From Alicyclobacillus suci (GTDB taxonomy: Bacteria > Bacillota > Bacilli > Alicyclobacillales > Alicyclobacillaceae): a stretch of 39,919 nucleotides of DNA. Location of the stretch: the NCBI RefSeq assembly GCF_017329615.1, contig NZ_JAFMTW010000033.1:1-39919 (forward strand), in the 5' to 3' direction. A program made the translations under genes and the position numbers. Below the pieces are notes generated by a model. It did not search any database and was not told the origin of the DNA. It saw only the letters and a program-made list of their open reading frames with translations. Of this stretch, positions 15,779 through 25,051 are shown one piece after another (position 1 is the stretch's first letter; each line of letters begins with the position of its first letter).

Positions 15779-16603
15779 ATGAAGTCTTTGTTCGTTCGAA
15801 GTCTACTTTGGCTCATGCCAAAGCGTGCCTATACAAACATCATTGGTGCCATCGTACGTCGCCGCTTTAGTGCGCGTCTGATTCCGTGGTATGCGCGTCA
15901 TTTTTCCATTAATCTGGACGAATTGGCGAAGCCCCTTCAGGAGCATACGAGTTTGGGGGAGTTCTTTTCTAGAAAATTGTCAGCGGAAGCACGACCGATT
16001 GCGGATGGTATAGTATCGCCTGTCGATGGTGAGGTCAGCTCGATGGGGAAAATTGATAAGAACATCCTTTTGCAAATCAAAGGTTATACTTACACGCTTG
16101 ATGAACTGTTGGCCGATAGCGAGGCCGCGGCCAACTATGCCAATGGCTGGTATGTCACTTTATATCTGAGTCCCAGTGACTATCACCGCATTCATGCGCC
16201 ATTGGACTGTGTTGCACGCCGCTATCGACATATTCCAGGCACGTTATATCCCGTAAACGTGCATGGGGTTTCACATGTGCAAAGGCTGTTTGTACGCAAT
16301 GAGCGCGTCGTTACGCACTTTGATTCAGCGCATGGTTCGTTTGCAATGGTCAAGGTGGGCGCAGCTGGGGTGGGCAGTATCGTCGTTCCGTTTGGGGACC
16401 TGCCGTCTGGGCGCAGGCGACAGCGTGGTCCGATTCTCGATAAACCTTGCCAAGAGTCATTTGTCAAGGGAGAAGAAGTGGGCTATTTTGCTCTGGGCTC
16501 TACGGTAGTTCTCCTATTTCCACCGTCGGTGACGCTGCGGTTTGTCGTTTCGCCTGGGGATAAAATCCGGATGGGGTGCACCATTGCCCAAATTGAGAGG
16601 TAA
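15779..16603 (+). CDS. psd: Phosphatidylserine decarboxylase proenzyme
   Basis: Converts phosphatidylserine to phosphatidylethanolamine at the membrane. The proenzyme cuts itself at LGST (239-242), between G240 and S241, to make the pyruvoyl cofactor at the new N-terminus of the alpha chain. The Asp and His of the self-cleavage triad are visible as SPVDGEV (D83) and YHRIHAP (H136/H139). 274 aa, a normal length. AGAGGGA precedes the ATG. No phosphatidylserine synthase (pss) lies beside it; its neighbour is a sulfolipid gene pair. It has its own upstream region after the metQ terminator; the promoter is not clear. Confidence 0.94.
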   Translation: MKSLFVRSLLWLMPKRAYTNIIGAIVRRRFSARLIPWYARHFSINLDELAKPLQEHTSLGEFFSRKLSAEARPIADGIVSPVDGEVSSMGKIDKNILLQIKGYTYTLDELLADSEAAANYANGWYVTLYLSPSDYHRIHAPLDCVARRYRHIPGTLYPVNVHGVSHVQRLFVRNERVVTHFDSAHGSFAMVKVGAAGVGSIVVPFGDLPSGRRRQRGPILDKPCQESFVKGEEVGYFALGSTVVLLFPPSVTLRFVVSPGDKIRMGCTIAQIER

Positions 16604-16751
16604 CCGATTTTTCCCGTTTTGGCGGTGATAAATCACCAGGTTATCAATTTGGAAAACATACCAGCCTATGCTACGGGGTTGCCCCTATGCATGAAAACTT
16701 GTACATTGTAGTAGGAATAGACTAGCGTCTACATATGAATTGTTGGGGTGA

Positions 16752-17909
<1,158 letters not shown>

Positions 17910-17918
17910 TTGAGACTC

Positions 17919-19073
17919 ATGCGAATAGCGATGTTTACGGAGACGTTTTTGCCATCGACAGACGGGATTGTGACACGATTGCGTGCCACGCTCAATTATT
18001 TGGAGCAGGAAGGGCATGAAGTGTTGATGTTCGCGCCGTCTGGCGCGCCGGCGAAATACGCCTCCGCGACCATCGTAGGGATTCCGGCCATGCCGTTTAT
18101 CCTGTATCCAGAAAAGCGGTACGCGTTGCCGCTACCGCGGATTGGCCGAGCAATCAAACGGTTTCAACCCGATTTGATTCACGCGGTCAATCCCGCGTTT
18201 CTAGGGTTAGGCGGCATCTACTACGCATGGCGTTACCATCTGCCGCTTATCGCGTCATATCACACGAATGTGCCGGCTTATGCTCGGCATTATAAGCTGA
18301 ATTTCTTGGAACCCGCATTGTGGTGGTATTTTCGTACCTTGCACAACCGTGCGGATATCAATCTGGCCACTTCTCGCGCCACGATGAACGAGTTAGAAAA
18401 GCAAGGATTTTTGAACCTTGGCCTGTGGGAACGCGGTGTAGATGTCGAGTTGTTTCAACAGGCGAAGCGTTCGACGGAGATGCGCAGGCGCCTCGCACCG
18501 AAGGCCGGGCCGAATGACCCAGTTCTTTTGTACGTTGGTCGCTTGGCGTCGGAGAAAAATATTGAACGCATCCGCCCTTGCTTAGACGAATTCCCTGATT
18601 TGCATTTGGCGATTGTGGGCGATGGCCCTTATCGACGCGATTTGGAACAAATCTTTGCGGGGACGAATGCGCACTTCACTGGCTATATGCACGGCGCTGA
18701 ACTGGCGGAGGCGTACGCGTCGGCGGATGCATTTTTATTCCCGTCGACCACCGAGACGTTGGGCTTGGTGTTGTTTGAAGCGATGGCCACGGGCTTGCCT
18801 GTACTCGCTGCGGATAGTCCTCCGACACGTGAGGTCTTGGAGAATGGACGGGCCGGGTTCATTTTCGATTCTTCTTCGGATACCGCGATGATTGAGTGCG
18901 TGCGGCAATTGTTGACGGACGACGAACGTCGGCGTGCTATTCAGCAACGCGGGTTGGAAATTGCCAAAACGTTAGACTGGGAGGGGCCAAGTCGGCAACT
19001 TCTGGAACATTACGAGGCGGTTTGCAAAGCACATAAGTTAGTTCCACGGCCGGTACAGTCAGGTACGAGATAA
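17919..19073 (+). CDS. sqdX: Glycosyltransferase GT4, probable sulfoquinovosyltransferase SqdX
   Basis: Probably transfers sulfoquinovose from its UDP donor to diacylglycerol, the last step of SQDG synthesis. The GT-B fold is seen from the N-terminal FTETFLPSTDGIVTRLR and IASYHTNVPAYARHY, and the donor site VGRLASEKNIERI, VGDGPYR, and FPSTTETLGLVLFEAMATG with the EX7E motif. The sequence resembles cyanobacterial SqdX more than generic mannosyltransferases (for example LWERGVD and the KNIERI block). I chose the ATG at 17919 (384 aa), 11 bases after TGGAGGT; a TTG at 17910 is too close. It is 9 bases downstream of sqdB. A diacylglycerol glucosyl- or mannosyltransferase role is the main alternative. 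Confidence 0.85.
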   Translation: MRIAMFTETFLPSTDGIVTRLRATLNYLEQEGHEVLMFAPSGAPAKYASATIVGIPAMPFILYPEKRYALPLPRIGRAIKRFQPDLIHAVNPAFLGLGGIYYAWRYHLPLIASYHTNVPAYARHYKLNFLEPALWWYFRTLHNRADINLATSRATMNELEKQGFLNLGLWERGVDVELFQQAKRSTEMRRRLAPKAGPNDPVLLYVGRLASEKNIERIRPCLDEFPDLHLAIVGDGPYRRDLEQIFAGTNAHFTGYMHGAELAEAYASADAFLFPSTTETLGLVLFEAMATGLPVLAADSPPTREVLENGRAGFIFDSSSDTAMIECVRQLLTDDERRRAIQQRGLEIAKTLDWEGPSRQLLEHYEAVCKAHKLVPRPVQSGTR

Positions 19074-19096
19074 GGCTGTCACGTGGTTTGTTTTTG

Positions 19097-19138
19097 AAAA
19101 AGAGGGATGCCCCCATCCACTGGGGCATCCCTCTTTTT
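19097..19138. terminator. Bidirectional terminator between sqdX and the amidase gene
   Basis: A perfect 17-bp stem (AAAAAGAGGGATGCCCC at 19097-19113 with its complement at 19122-19138) has T-runs on both strands. It separates the convergent plus-strand sqd genes from the minus-strand amidase. Confidence 0.93.
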
Positions 19139-19201
19139 GAGTGGATGGACTCATTTGACTTGAGGGTTGAAGATAAAGGCAGTGAAACGGATGATTGCCA
19201 T

Positions 19202-20581
19202 CTACTCGTTTCGCTCTGCCAGTAATCGTTCAACTTGTTCGGCAATCCGCAATAACTGCGCGTCTCGCCCCATGTTACTGACGAGTTGAAGGCCAAATGG
19301 CAAGCCATCAATCGTACCAGCGGGGATAGAAATGGCCGGTACGCCCGATAAATTCCATGGATTGGTGAAGCGCGTCATGAGTGGCCGAATGTGAGTGGTG
19401 CCTTCTGTGATGTCGATGGATTCTGTGCCGAGTTTTGGTGCGGTCACCGGCGTGGTGGGCAGAAGGATGACGTCAAGATTGACGAACCACTGTTCAATGA
19501 CGTTTTGAAACGCTGTACGGAAGCTCAAGCTCTCGATGTATTCCTTTGCGGATACCTGACTAGATGTCTCCAGGCGTTCGAGTACGTCCGCCCCGTATAA
19601 GTGCCGGTGCGTCTGTAATCGAGCTTGATGGACGGCAAATGCCTCTGCGCCTTGGATGTTGCCTTGGTGTCTGGCGATTTCGTCCTCGTCAAAGCGAATG
19701 TTCTCCTGGTGGGCGACAAGGCCTTTCTCCCGCAGAAAGCCGAGAATGGATGCAAAGTGCCGCTTGATTGACGCAGTACCGAATCGGTCAATCAGCCCTT
19801 GTGGAATGCCGATAGAGAGGGGGGCATGCGCAGTTTGGTCGAGTGCGGCGAACAGGGATTGGCTCGTCCCGTATGCGCCCGTCAGCACGTCGGTCACAAG
19901 CGCCGCATCGCGGACGGTGCGAGTGAGGGGGCCGACGTGATCGAGCGTTTGAGCAAGGGGGAGCACTCCGTCGACGGGCACGAGGCCGTGTGACGGCTTG
20001 TAACCGACAATCCCCGTTAAGGATGCAGGAATGCGAATGCTGCCGCCAGTGTCTGTGCCAATGCTGGCGAGGACGAGTGCCGCCTTGACGGATGCGGCGC
20101 TACCGCCACTTGATCCGCCCGTCATTCGCTCTCGGTCAACTGGATTTCGCGCAGGCCCAAAATGTGGGTTTTCGTTGGTGATGCCGTAGGCAAACTCGTG
20201 AAGGTGCGTCTTGCCGACGATAATGGCCTGTGCTTGCTCGAGGCGATTCACGACCGTGGCGTTCGCCTGTGGCTGGAACTCGCGGTATATCTGACTTCCA
20301 TAGGTGGTTTTGGCGAAGGAGGTGTCAATCAAATCTTTGATGGATAGTGGGATGCCCGCAAGTGGGCCAAGTGCTTCTGGAAATGTTTCATAAAGTGTGT
20401 CGACGGCTGTGGCTCTTTGCCGCGCATAGTCGTCGCTGACGCTCAAGAACGCATTCAAATCGGGATTGACCGATTGAATGCGCTCCAGGCAATGATTTGT
20501 TAACTCAAGTGCCGTACACGCGTGGCGCCTTAGCATTTGCAGACTGGCGACCAGCGTCTCGGGCAGCGTCGTTATGGCCAT
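19202..20581 (-). CDS. Amidase-signature family hydrolase (GatA-like)
   Basis: Amidase-signature enzymes cleave or transfer amides with a Ser-cisSer-Lys triad. By comparison with GatA, the triad is visible as K82 (PLSIKDLID), S157 (TGGSSGGSA) and nucleophile S181 (GTDTGGSIR). 459 aa, close to GatA. No gatB or gatC lies nearby and the protein is on its own, so it is more likely a stand-alone amidase (aryl or aliphatic amides, or allophanate-type) than the tRNA amidotransferase subunit. The ATG at 20581 has AAGGAAG about eight bases upstream. It lies 51 bases downstream of the CBS-ACT gene on the same strand, so the two may be cotranscribed. The substrate is unknown. Confidence 0.88.
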   Translation of the reverse strand: MAITTLPETLVASLQMLRRHACTALELTNHCLERIQSVNPDLNAFLSVSDDYARQRATAVDTLYETFPEALGPLAGIPLSIKDLIDTSFAKTTYGSQIYREFQPQANATVVNRLEQAQAIIVGKTHLHEFAYGITNENPHFGPARNPVDRERMTGGSSGGSAASVKAALVLASIGTDTGGSIRIPASLTGIVGYKPSHGLVPVDGVLPLAQTLDHVGPLTRTVRDAALVTDVLTGAYGTSQSLFAALDQTAHAPLSIGIPQGLIDRFGTASIKRHFASILGFLREKGLVAHQENIRFDEDEIARHQGNIQGAEAFAVHQARLQTHRHLYGADVLERLETSSQVSAKEYIESLSFRTAFQNVIEQWFVNLDVILLPTTPVTAPKLGTESIDITEGTTHIRPLMTRFTNPWNLSGVPAISIPAGTIDGLPFGLQLVSNMGRDAQLLRIAEQVERLLAERNE

Positions 20582-20632
20582 GGAGGGTTACTTCCTTTCT
20601 AGGGCTATGGGTGGTGCTGTATTTGCTGCAGC

Positions 20633-21265
20633 TTATCCGTTGACTTGGATAACGAGGAATCCTGCGCGTTCCAAGTCGTCGACGAGGGTGTTCAACTTGC
20701 TGGATTTCCGTACTTTTAACAATACGCGGCGGTTTAAAGGTTCTCCCGCGTCAAAAGGAACGCAGGTCACAACGCTGACGCCGAGGCGATGGGTCGCGTT
20801 GAACATTCGCTCAAATGCACCTTCTACTTCTGGTACACCCAACAGCAGCCGATCTGATTCGACATTTTTCGCAAATGCGACCGCGAGTGCATTTTGTACA
20901 TTGCTGCGCTTGACGATGCCGAGAAAATGTTCCCCTTGAACGATGGGGACAAATGGGATTTTTGTGATGATTTCGATGGTGTCCTCAAAGTGATGGTCTA
21001 AACTGAGCTTTGGGACGTCACGAAGGACGCAGGTGTCAATCGGCTGATCTAGAAAATCTTCATACGAACCATTTTCCGCCTTGTAAAACGCTTCGAACGC
21101 TTCGAAGATGCTGCGCTTGCTGACAATGCCTAAGAACTGTTCCTCGTCATCGATACATGGCAAGCTTAGATGCTTCGACATTTTTTGTAGTGCAGCTCGG
21201 ATGGATTCATTTGGGCGAATGAGCACCAATTCGGAAATCGGCGTTAAGCAATTGCGGATAAACAC
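20633..21265 (-). CDS. CBS-domain pair protein with C-terminal ACT-like domain
   Basis: Predicted cytoplasmic ligand sensor. Two CBS motifs are visible: about residues 1-60, ending FLGIVSKRSIFEAF, and about 70-130, ending FLGIVKRSNVQNAL. The last 70 residues look like an ACT/NIL-type fold (LLGVPEVEGAF to AGFLVIQVNG). The 210-residue CBS-CBS-ACT layout resembles the c-di-AMP-binding CbpA type described in Listeria. Binding of an adenine nucleotide is inference. The start is a GTG at 21265 behind GGGGGTGTG. A -10-like TATAAT lies about 27 bases upstream on the minus strand. The amidase gene follows on the same strand. Confidence 0.8.
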   Translation of the reverse strand: MFIRNCLTPISELVLIRPNESIRAALQKMSKHLSLPCIDDEEQFLGIVSKRSIFEAFEAFYKAENGSYEDFLDQPIDTCVLRDVPKLSLDHHFEDTIEIITKIPFVPIVQGEHFLGIVKRSNVQNALAVAFAKNVESDRLLLGVPEVEGAFERMFNATHRLGVSVVTCVPFDAGEPLNRRVLLKVRKSSKLNTLVDDLERAGFLVIQVNG

Positions 21266-21617
21266 GTCTACACACCCCCATATCTTGCTGAAATTATACT
21301 ACGGCAAGGTTCGAAACAGGGAGAGTAAGTTGAACTATGCAGTGCAGAAAACCCACGCCCGGGTACGCGTGGGTCTGCCGGTGCTTACCATGGTCGGTTC
21401 GCACGCTTCTGGGAGAGGAGAAAACCGGAGGAAGAGTGGATGGGGACACCGCTCTCTTCGCACTCGGTTGCCTACAACAGCTATCGCCGTTGTCGAAATT
21501 AGTATCGACTATATTGCGTATGCTCATACACAGTTTGTTGAGGTTTACGTAGTTTTGATGAACTAAAGCCATATGGTAAAGTTGTGAAATCAAGATTCGT
21601 AAGTGGGGTAGACAATT
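21266..21617. other. 352-bp divergent intergenic region between the CBS gene and rsmD
   Basis: I see no credible gene here. On the minus strand there is a perfect TATAAT (21293-21298) suitable as a -10 for the CBS gene, with no good -35. An 8-bp perfect hairpin, ACCCACGC/GCGTGGGT, lies at 21351-21374. Read on the minus strand it is followed by TTTTCT and could act as a weak terminator. A short inverted repeat, GTCGA/TCGAC, occurs near 21492-21510. The promoter for rsmD was not identified. Confidence 0.5.
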
Positions 21618-22166
21618 GTGCGCGTCATCGCGGGAAAGTGGAAAGGTCATTCACTGCAAGCGCCAAAGGGGCGAGATACCAGACCGACGACCGACAGGGT
21701 GAAAGAGTCGATGTTCAACCTCTTGCCGCACCAGTTGGAGGGCGATATTGTCGTTGACTTATTTGCGGGCTCTGGCGCACTTGGAATCGAAGCGCTTAGC
21801 CGCGGAGCCAAAAGGGCAGTATTTGTCGATGCCGATAGGCGCGCGTTTAATGTCGTGCGGGAGAATCTTGTGAAACTCGACGCACTTGCGCAGGCGACGG
21901 TATGGAGCCTAGATTGGCGGCGGGCCGTCGTGAAACTCTCGGCGGAAGTGCCCGATGTCGATTGGGTGTTTTTAGATCCGCCGTATGACAAGGCATTATG
22001 GGAACCTGTGACGATGGCACTCGCAGAGCATGTCCAGATTCGAGGAGGCATTGTTTGCGAGACGCCAAAACACCACACACTCCCGCTCAACATGGGTGGA
22101 TTTGTTCGGGTAAAGTATAAAGTGTATGGCGATATCGCCGTCAGCGTCTACCAATCATCGATTTGA
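21618..22166 (+). CDS. rsmD: 16S rRNA (guanine-966-N2) methyltransferase RsmD
   Basis: Methylates G966 of 16S rRNA with SAM (E. coli numbering; YlbH in Bacillus). It begins MRVIAGKWKGHSLQAPKG. The family segment TRPTTDRVKESMFNLL follows, then SAM motif I DLFAGSGALGIEALSRGA and catalytic motif LDPPYDK. 182 aa is the normal length. The start is a GTG at 21618 with a modest GTGGGGT ribosome binding site. It overlaps the open frame before coaD, and the rsmD-coaD pair is conserved in Firmicutes. Confidence 0.95.
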   Translation: MRVIAGKWKGHSLQAPKGRDTRPTTDRVKESMFNLLPHQLEGDIVVDLFAGSGALGIEALSRGAKRAVFVDADRRAFNVVRENLVKLDALAQATVWSLDWRRAVVKLSAEVPDVDWVFLDPPYDKALWEPVTMALAEHVQIRGGIVCETPKHHTLPLNMGGFVRVKYKVYGDIAVSVYQSSI

Positions 22167-22222
22167 TGACGAATTGCGGCCTATGCTGCGGTGAGCATCA
22201 ATTGGAAACCGGAGGCATAAAC

Positions 22223-22723
22223 ATGCGTCGCGCCGTCTATCCTGGCACATTTGATCCGATAACCAATGGACATTTAGATATCTTACGGCATGTCGTTGGG
22301 CTGTTTGACGAGATTATCGTCGGTGTTCTTCATAATCCTGCGAAGCACCCGTTGTTTACGGTCGATGAACGGGTCGCGTTCGCACGTGCGGCGACACAGG
22401 CATATGCCAACGTATCTGTCGCCTCATTTTCTGGCTTGTTAGTCGATTTTTGTCGTGTTAGTGACGTTGCATATATCGTTCGAGGCGTTCGCAGCTCGGC
22501 GGATTTGCAGGTGGAATTGCAAATGGCGCAGATGAACGAGTCGCTGTATTCCGAGGTACATACGTTATTTGTACCCGCCTCTCCAAAATGGTCGTTTGTC
22601 AGTTCTTCGTTGGTCAAGGATGTTGCCTCACACGGCGGATTGGTGCGGGCGTTTGTACCCGACGTCGTGAATGAGGCATTGGTACGTCGTTTTGGGCAGA
22701 ATGGAGCGAATGCCAAGGGGTGA
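22223..22723 (+). CDS. coaD: Phosphopantetheine adenylyltransferase
   Basis: Fourth step of coenzyme A synthesis: joins 4'-phosphopantetheine and ATP to give dephospho-CoA. Nucleotidyltransferase motifs are YPGTFDPITNGHLD (T/HxGH type) near the N-terminus and FVSSSLVKDVASHGG near residue 130. The start is the ATG at 22223, right after CCGGAGGCATAAAC; the frame opens upstream without a ribosome binding site. 166 aa, as usual. CoA supply fits the fatty acid genes 2 kb downstream. Confidence 0.96.
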   Translation: MRRAVYPGTFDPITNGHLDILRHVVGLFDEIIVGVLHNPAKHPLFTVDERVAFARAATQAYANVSVASFSGLLVDFCRVSDVAYIVRGVRSSADLQVELQMAQMNESLYSEVHTLFVPASPKWSFVSSSLVKDVASHGGLVRAFVPDVVNEALVRRFGQNGANAKG

Positions 22724-22728
22724 GGAAC

Positions 22729-23514
22729 ATGTGCGAGCGCAAGCTCGGGCTTGCTTTAGGGTCCGGTGGTGCAAAAGGGTTTGCGCATATCGGGGTCCTT
22801 GCTGCGTTGACGGACCATGGGATTCCTGTTCACGCCGTGGCGGGCTCTAGTATGGGCGGGCTCGTTGGTGCAGTCTATGCAATGGGAACTTCACCGCGCA
22901 TGTTGCGTGGCCTCGCTATCAGTTTGAAACGTCGACATTGGCTTGACTTCACCGTCCCAAAGATGGGGTTAATTCAAGGGGCGAGAGTGGAACAATTAAT
23001 AGGACTCTTGACCCGCAATGGCACGTTTGAGGACACGGCCATTCCGCTGGCCGTGGTCGCGACAGATCTCATTCGCCGCAAACTGGTCGTTTTTCGCAGC
23101 GGCAATATCGCACAGGCTGTGCGGGCCAGCATTTCCATTCCCGGCGTGTTTGTCCCGGTTGTTCGCGATGGCGCCGTGTATGTCGATGGCGGTGTGCTTC
23201 AGCGGGTACCGGTGGCTGCGGCGTGGGAATTAGGGTGTGACGTGGTCCTTGGGGTCGATGTTGGGGTGACGCCGGTCGGTACGGTGCCGAAGTCGATTAT
23301 GGACGTCATTATGCAAAGTCTTGAGATGATGCAAGAGCAAGTGTGCGGTGAGGTAAACAGTGGCTCATCATTGACTATCACACCAGAAGTCACGCATATC
23401 GGGACAGGGCAATTTACACGGGCCGCTGAGGCCATTGAGATTGGTTACGCCGCTACGGTTGAGCGGATAGACGAGATTAAACGCTTGTTGCAACCTGTGC
23501 AATCGCTCGGGTAA
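22729..23514 (+). CDS. ylbK: Patatin-like phospholipase family protein (YlbK type)
   Basis: Predicted serine lipid acyl hydrolase with a Ser-Asp dyad. The oxyanion-hole loop is GSGGAKGFAHIGVL. The nucleophile is S41 in GSSMG (39-43), and the catalytic Asp is D153 in VDGGV. 261 aa from the ATG at 22729, with AAGGGGTGAGG upstream; a GTG at 22720 overlaps the coaD stop. Its position after coaD matches Bacillus ylbK. The real substrate is unknown. No signal peptide is seen, so it probably acts at the cytoplasmic face of the membrane. Confidence 0.9.
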   Translation: MCERKLGLALGSGGAKGFAHIGVLAALTDHGIPVHAVAGSSMGGLVGAVYAMGTSPRMLRGLAISLKRRHWLDFTVPKMGLIQGARVEQLIGLLTRNGTFEDTAIPLAVVATDLIRRKLVVFRSGNIAQAVRASISIPGVFVPVVRDGAVYVDGGVLQRVPVAAAWELGCDVVLGVDVGVTPVGTVPKSIMDVIMQSLEMMQEQVCGEVNSGSSLTITPEVTHIGTGQFTRAAEAIEIGYAATVERIDEIKRLLQPVQSLG

Positions 23515-23565
23515 TCATAACTAGGTGAATCTGTTCGGACAACCTCTAGAAGGGGACGAGGGAAT

Positions 23566-24084
23566 ATGCAATTAAACATCAAGTCTATCAAGCGCGAGGG
23601 AAATGTCGAATTTGATCAGACGGAGCGATTGACGCGGATAACCGAGGAAGTTGTCGATGTGAAGGATATCGATCCCGCTCGGGTCACGGGTGCGGCCACG
23701 TGGGCGGACCCGATTGTATTGGTAGAGGGCAGGATTGACACGAATGTCCACTACGTTTGCAGCCGTTGTCTAACGGAGTTTGAACGTCCGTTCTCCACGC
23801 GATTGTCGCGCGCTTATGCGGTGGATGCTGGTCAGGCTGAGGAAGATATTCCACTGGTCGAGGGGGAACTGCTTGATTTGACACCAGATATCGAGGAGTC
23901 CGTATTTTTGAGTCTGGATGAGCGTCCGCTCTGCCAGGCGGATTGTCAGGGGCTATGTCCGGAGTGTGGTTGCAATCGCAATGATGAGACGTGTTCTTGT
24001 GACACGCGCAAAATCGATCCTCGATTGGCCGCATTAAAAGACTTGCTTTCAGATGATGAAACAGAGTATGATGATGAGCGGTAG
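23566..24084 (+). CDS. yceD: YceD/DUF177 family protein
   Basis: Conserved protein almost always encoded just before rpmF (L32). In bacteria and plants the family is linked to 23S rRNA accumulation, but its mechanism is not settled. Features are the conserved [17 protein letters not shown] segment and a cysteine-rich stretch ([15 protein letters not shown]) that may bind metal, followed by an acidic tail. 172 aa. The start is the ATG at 23566 with AAGGGGACGAGGG upstream. It corresponds to Bacillus ylbN. Confidence 0.88.
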   Translation: MQLNIKSIKREGNVEFDQTERLTRITEEVVDVKDIDPARVTGAATWADPIVLVEGRIDTNVHYVCSRCLTEFERPFSTRLSRAYAVDAGQAEEDIPLVEGELLDLTPDIEESVFLSLDERPLCQADCQGLCPECGCNRNDETCSCDTRKIDPRLAALKDLLSDDETEYDDER

Positions 24085-24107
24085 TCTGTAAAGGGGGTGT
24101 CACGGCA

Positions 24108-24284
24108 TTGGCAGTACAACAACATCGTAGTTCTAAAACGAGAAAACGTCTACGTCGAACGCACTTTAAACTTGAAAAACCAACCTTGGTGACTTGCCCA
24201 CAGTGCGGCGAATACAAACTCCCGCACCACGCGTGCAAAAACTGCGGTACGTATAAGGGACGAACAGTCATCGCAGTGAAATAA
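24108..24284 (+). CDS. rpmF: 50S ribosomal protein L32 (zinc-binding form)
   Basis: Ribosomal protein L32, 58 aa. It begins [20 protein letters not shown], with two CxxC pairs (CPQC at 30-33 and CKNC at 43-46) that bind zinc. The start codon is TTG at 24108, preceded by AAAGGGGGTG. It is 23 bases after yceD, the conserved yceD-rpmF pair, and is closed by a terminator before fapR. Confidence 0.95.
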   Translation: MAVQQHRSSKTRKRLRRTHFKLEKPTLVTCPQCGEYKLPHHACKNCGTYKGRTVIAVK

Positions 24285-24298
24285 GCGTCATAGGATGT

Positions 24299-24331
24299 AA
24301 GGCCGACCACAGCGGGTCGGTCTTTTTTATC
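24299..24331 (+). terminator. Intrinsic terminator after rpmF
   Basis: GGCCGACC pairs with GGTCGGTC around a short loop, with one G-T pair, followed by TTTTTT. It separates rpmF from the fapR promoter. Confidence 0.88.
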
Positions 24332-24391
24332 GTCCCTCGGGTCGTCGCGCTGGTCTCGCACGTGGCTTCTTCTGGTTTGTAAAAAAGTGAA

Positions 24392-24420
24392 TGGACGCAG
24401 GTGATGAAACGGGATATTAT
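24392..24420 (+). promoter_or_regulatory. Sigma-A promoter of the fapR operon
   Basis: TGGACG (24392-24397), a 17-base spacer, then TATTAT (24415-24420). The FapR box overlaps the -10, a layout suited to repression. Confidence 0.6.
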
Positions 24421-24433
24421 TATGTGGTACTAA
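24417..24433. promoter_or_regulatory. FapR operator
   Basis: The reverse complement reads TTAGTACCACATAATAA, close to the 17-bp FapR consensus (TTAGTACC half-site, then a partly symmetrical second half). It overlaps the -10 region in front of fapR, so FapR should repress its own operon until malonyl-CoA releases it. Confidence 0.8.
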
Positions 24434-24463
24434 GTTCGGTGGGATCGAAAGAGGGGTTTCATT

Positions 24464-25051
24464 CTGAAAAAGTCTGAACGACGCTATGCTTTAGTTGCTT
24501 TGTTAGAGCAAAATCCGTTTGCTACAGACGAACAACTTGCGGAGCGGTTTGGCGTCAGTGTTGCGACCATCCGCTTGGATAGGAGCGCACTGCACATCCC
24601 GGAAGCGCGAGAGCGGATTCGGCGTGTTGCGTCAGACCGTCAGGATGAGTTGCGCTCATTGGACGAACAAGAATTGATTGGGCGCCTGATTAAGCTGGAA
24701 CTCAACCGGTATGCAGAGTCGGAGTTGACAGTGCAGCCTGTCCATGTCTTTCGTAAGACTGGCATTGTGCGTGGACATATTTTATTTGCGCAGATAAACT
24801 CTCTTGCGACGGCCTTGATGGACGCAGATGTGGCCCTCACCGCAAAGGCGGAGTTGCGGTTCTACCGCCCCGTTCGCCTGGGCGATAATGTTCGGGCGCG
24901 GGTCGACGTGATTGGCGAACATGGAGACGTCGTTCGCTGTCGCGCGGTAAGTCAAGTGAATTCGGAGATAGCCGTCCAGGGCATCGTTTGGGTACATAAA
25001 GACCCGGCGAACCTTGGTGCGGATTTTATGGATGAGGGGGAAGCTCGGTGA
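24464..25051 (+). CDS. fapR: Transcription factor FapR, fatty acid and phospholipid repressor
   Basis: FapR represses lipid synthesis genes and is released by malonyl-CoA. The helix-turn-helix is DEQLAERFGVSVATIRLDR. After a linker, the hot-dog effector domain includes KTGIVRGHILFAQINSLA and LTAKAELRFYRPVRLGD. The annotated start is unusual. The family N-terminus (KKSERRYALVALLEQNPF) is encoded, but the frame has no ATG, GTG or TTG before a TTG at 24500. That TTG would remove 12 conserved residues and has no ribosome binding site. AAAGAGGGG (24448-24456) points to CTG at 24464 or ATT at 24461. An in-frame stop lies at 24431. plsX overlaps its stop. Confidence 0.93.
   Translation: MKKSERRYALVALLEQNPFATDEQLAERFGVSVATIRLDRSALHIPEARERIRRVASDRQDELRSLDEQELIGRLIKLELNRYAESELTVQPVHVFRKTGIVRGHILFAQINSLATALMDADVALTAKAELRFYRPVRLGDNVRARVDVIGEHGDVVRCRAVSQVNSEIAVQGIVWVHKDPANLGADFMDEGEAR

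Noticed and set aside
16624..16637. GGTGA/TCACC hairpin after psd as a terminator
   Set aside because: Only five base pairs and no T-run follow.
19202..20581. Amidase as GatA of the Asp/Glu-tRNA amidotransferase
   Set aside because: The active-site residues would allow it, but gatC and gatB, normally adjacent, are absent, so a stand-alone amidase is more likely.
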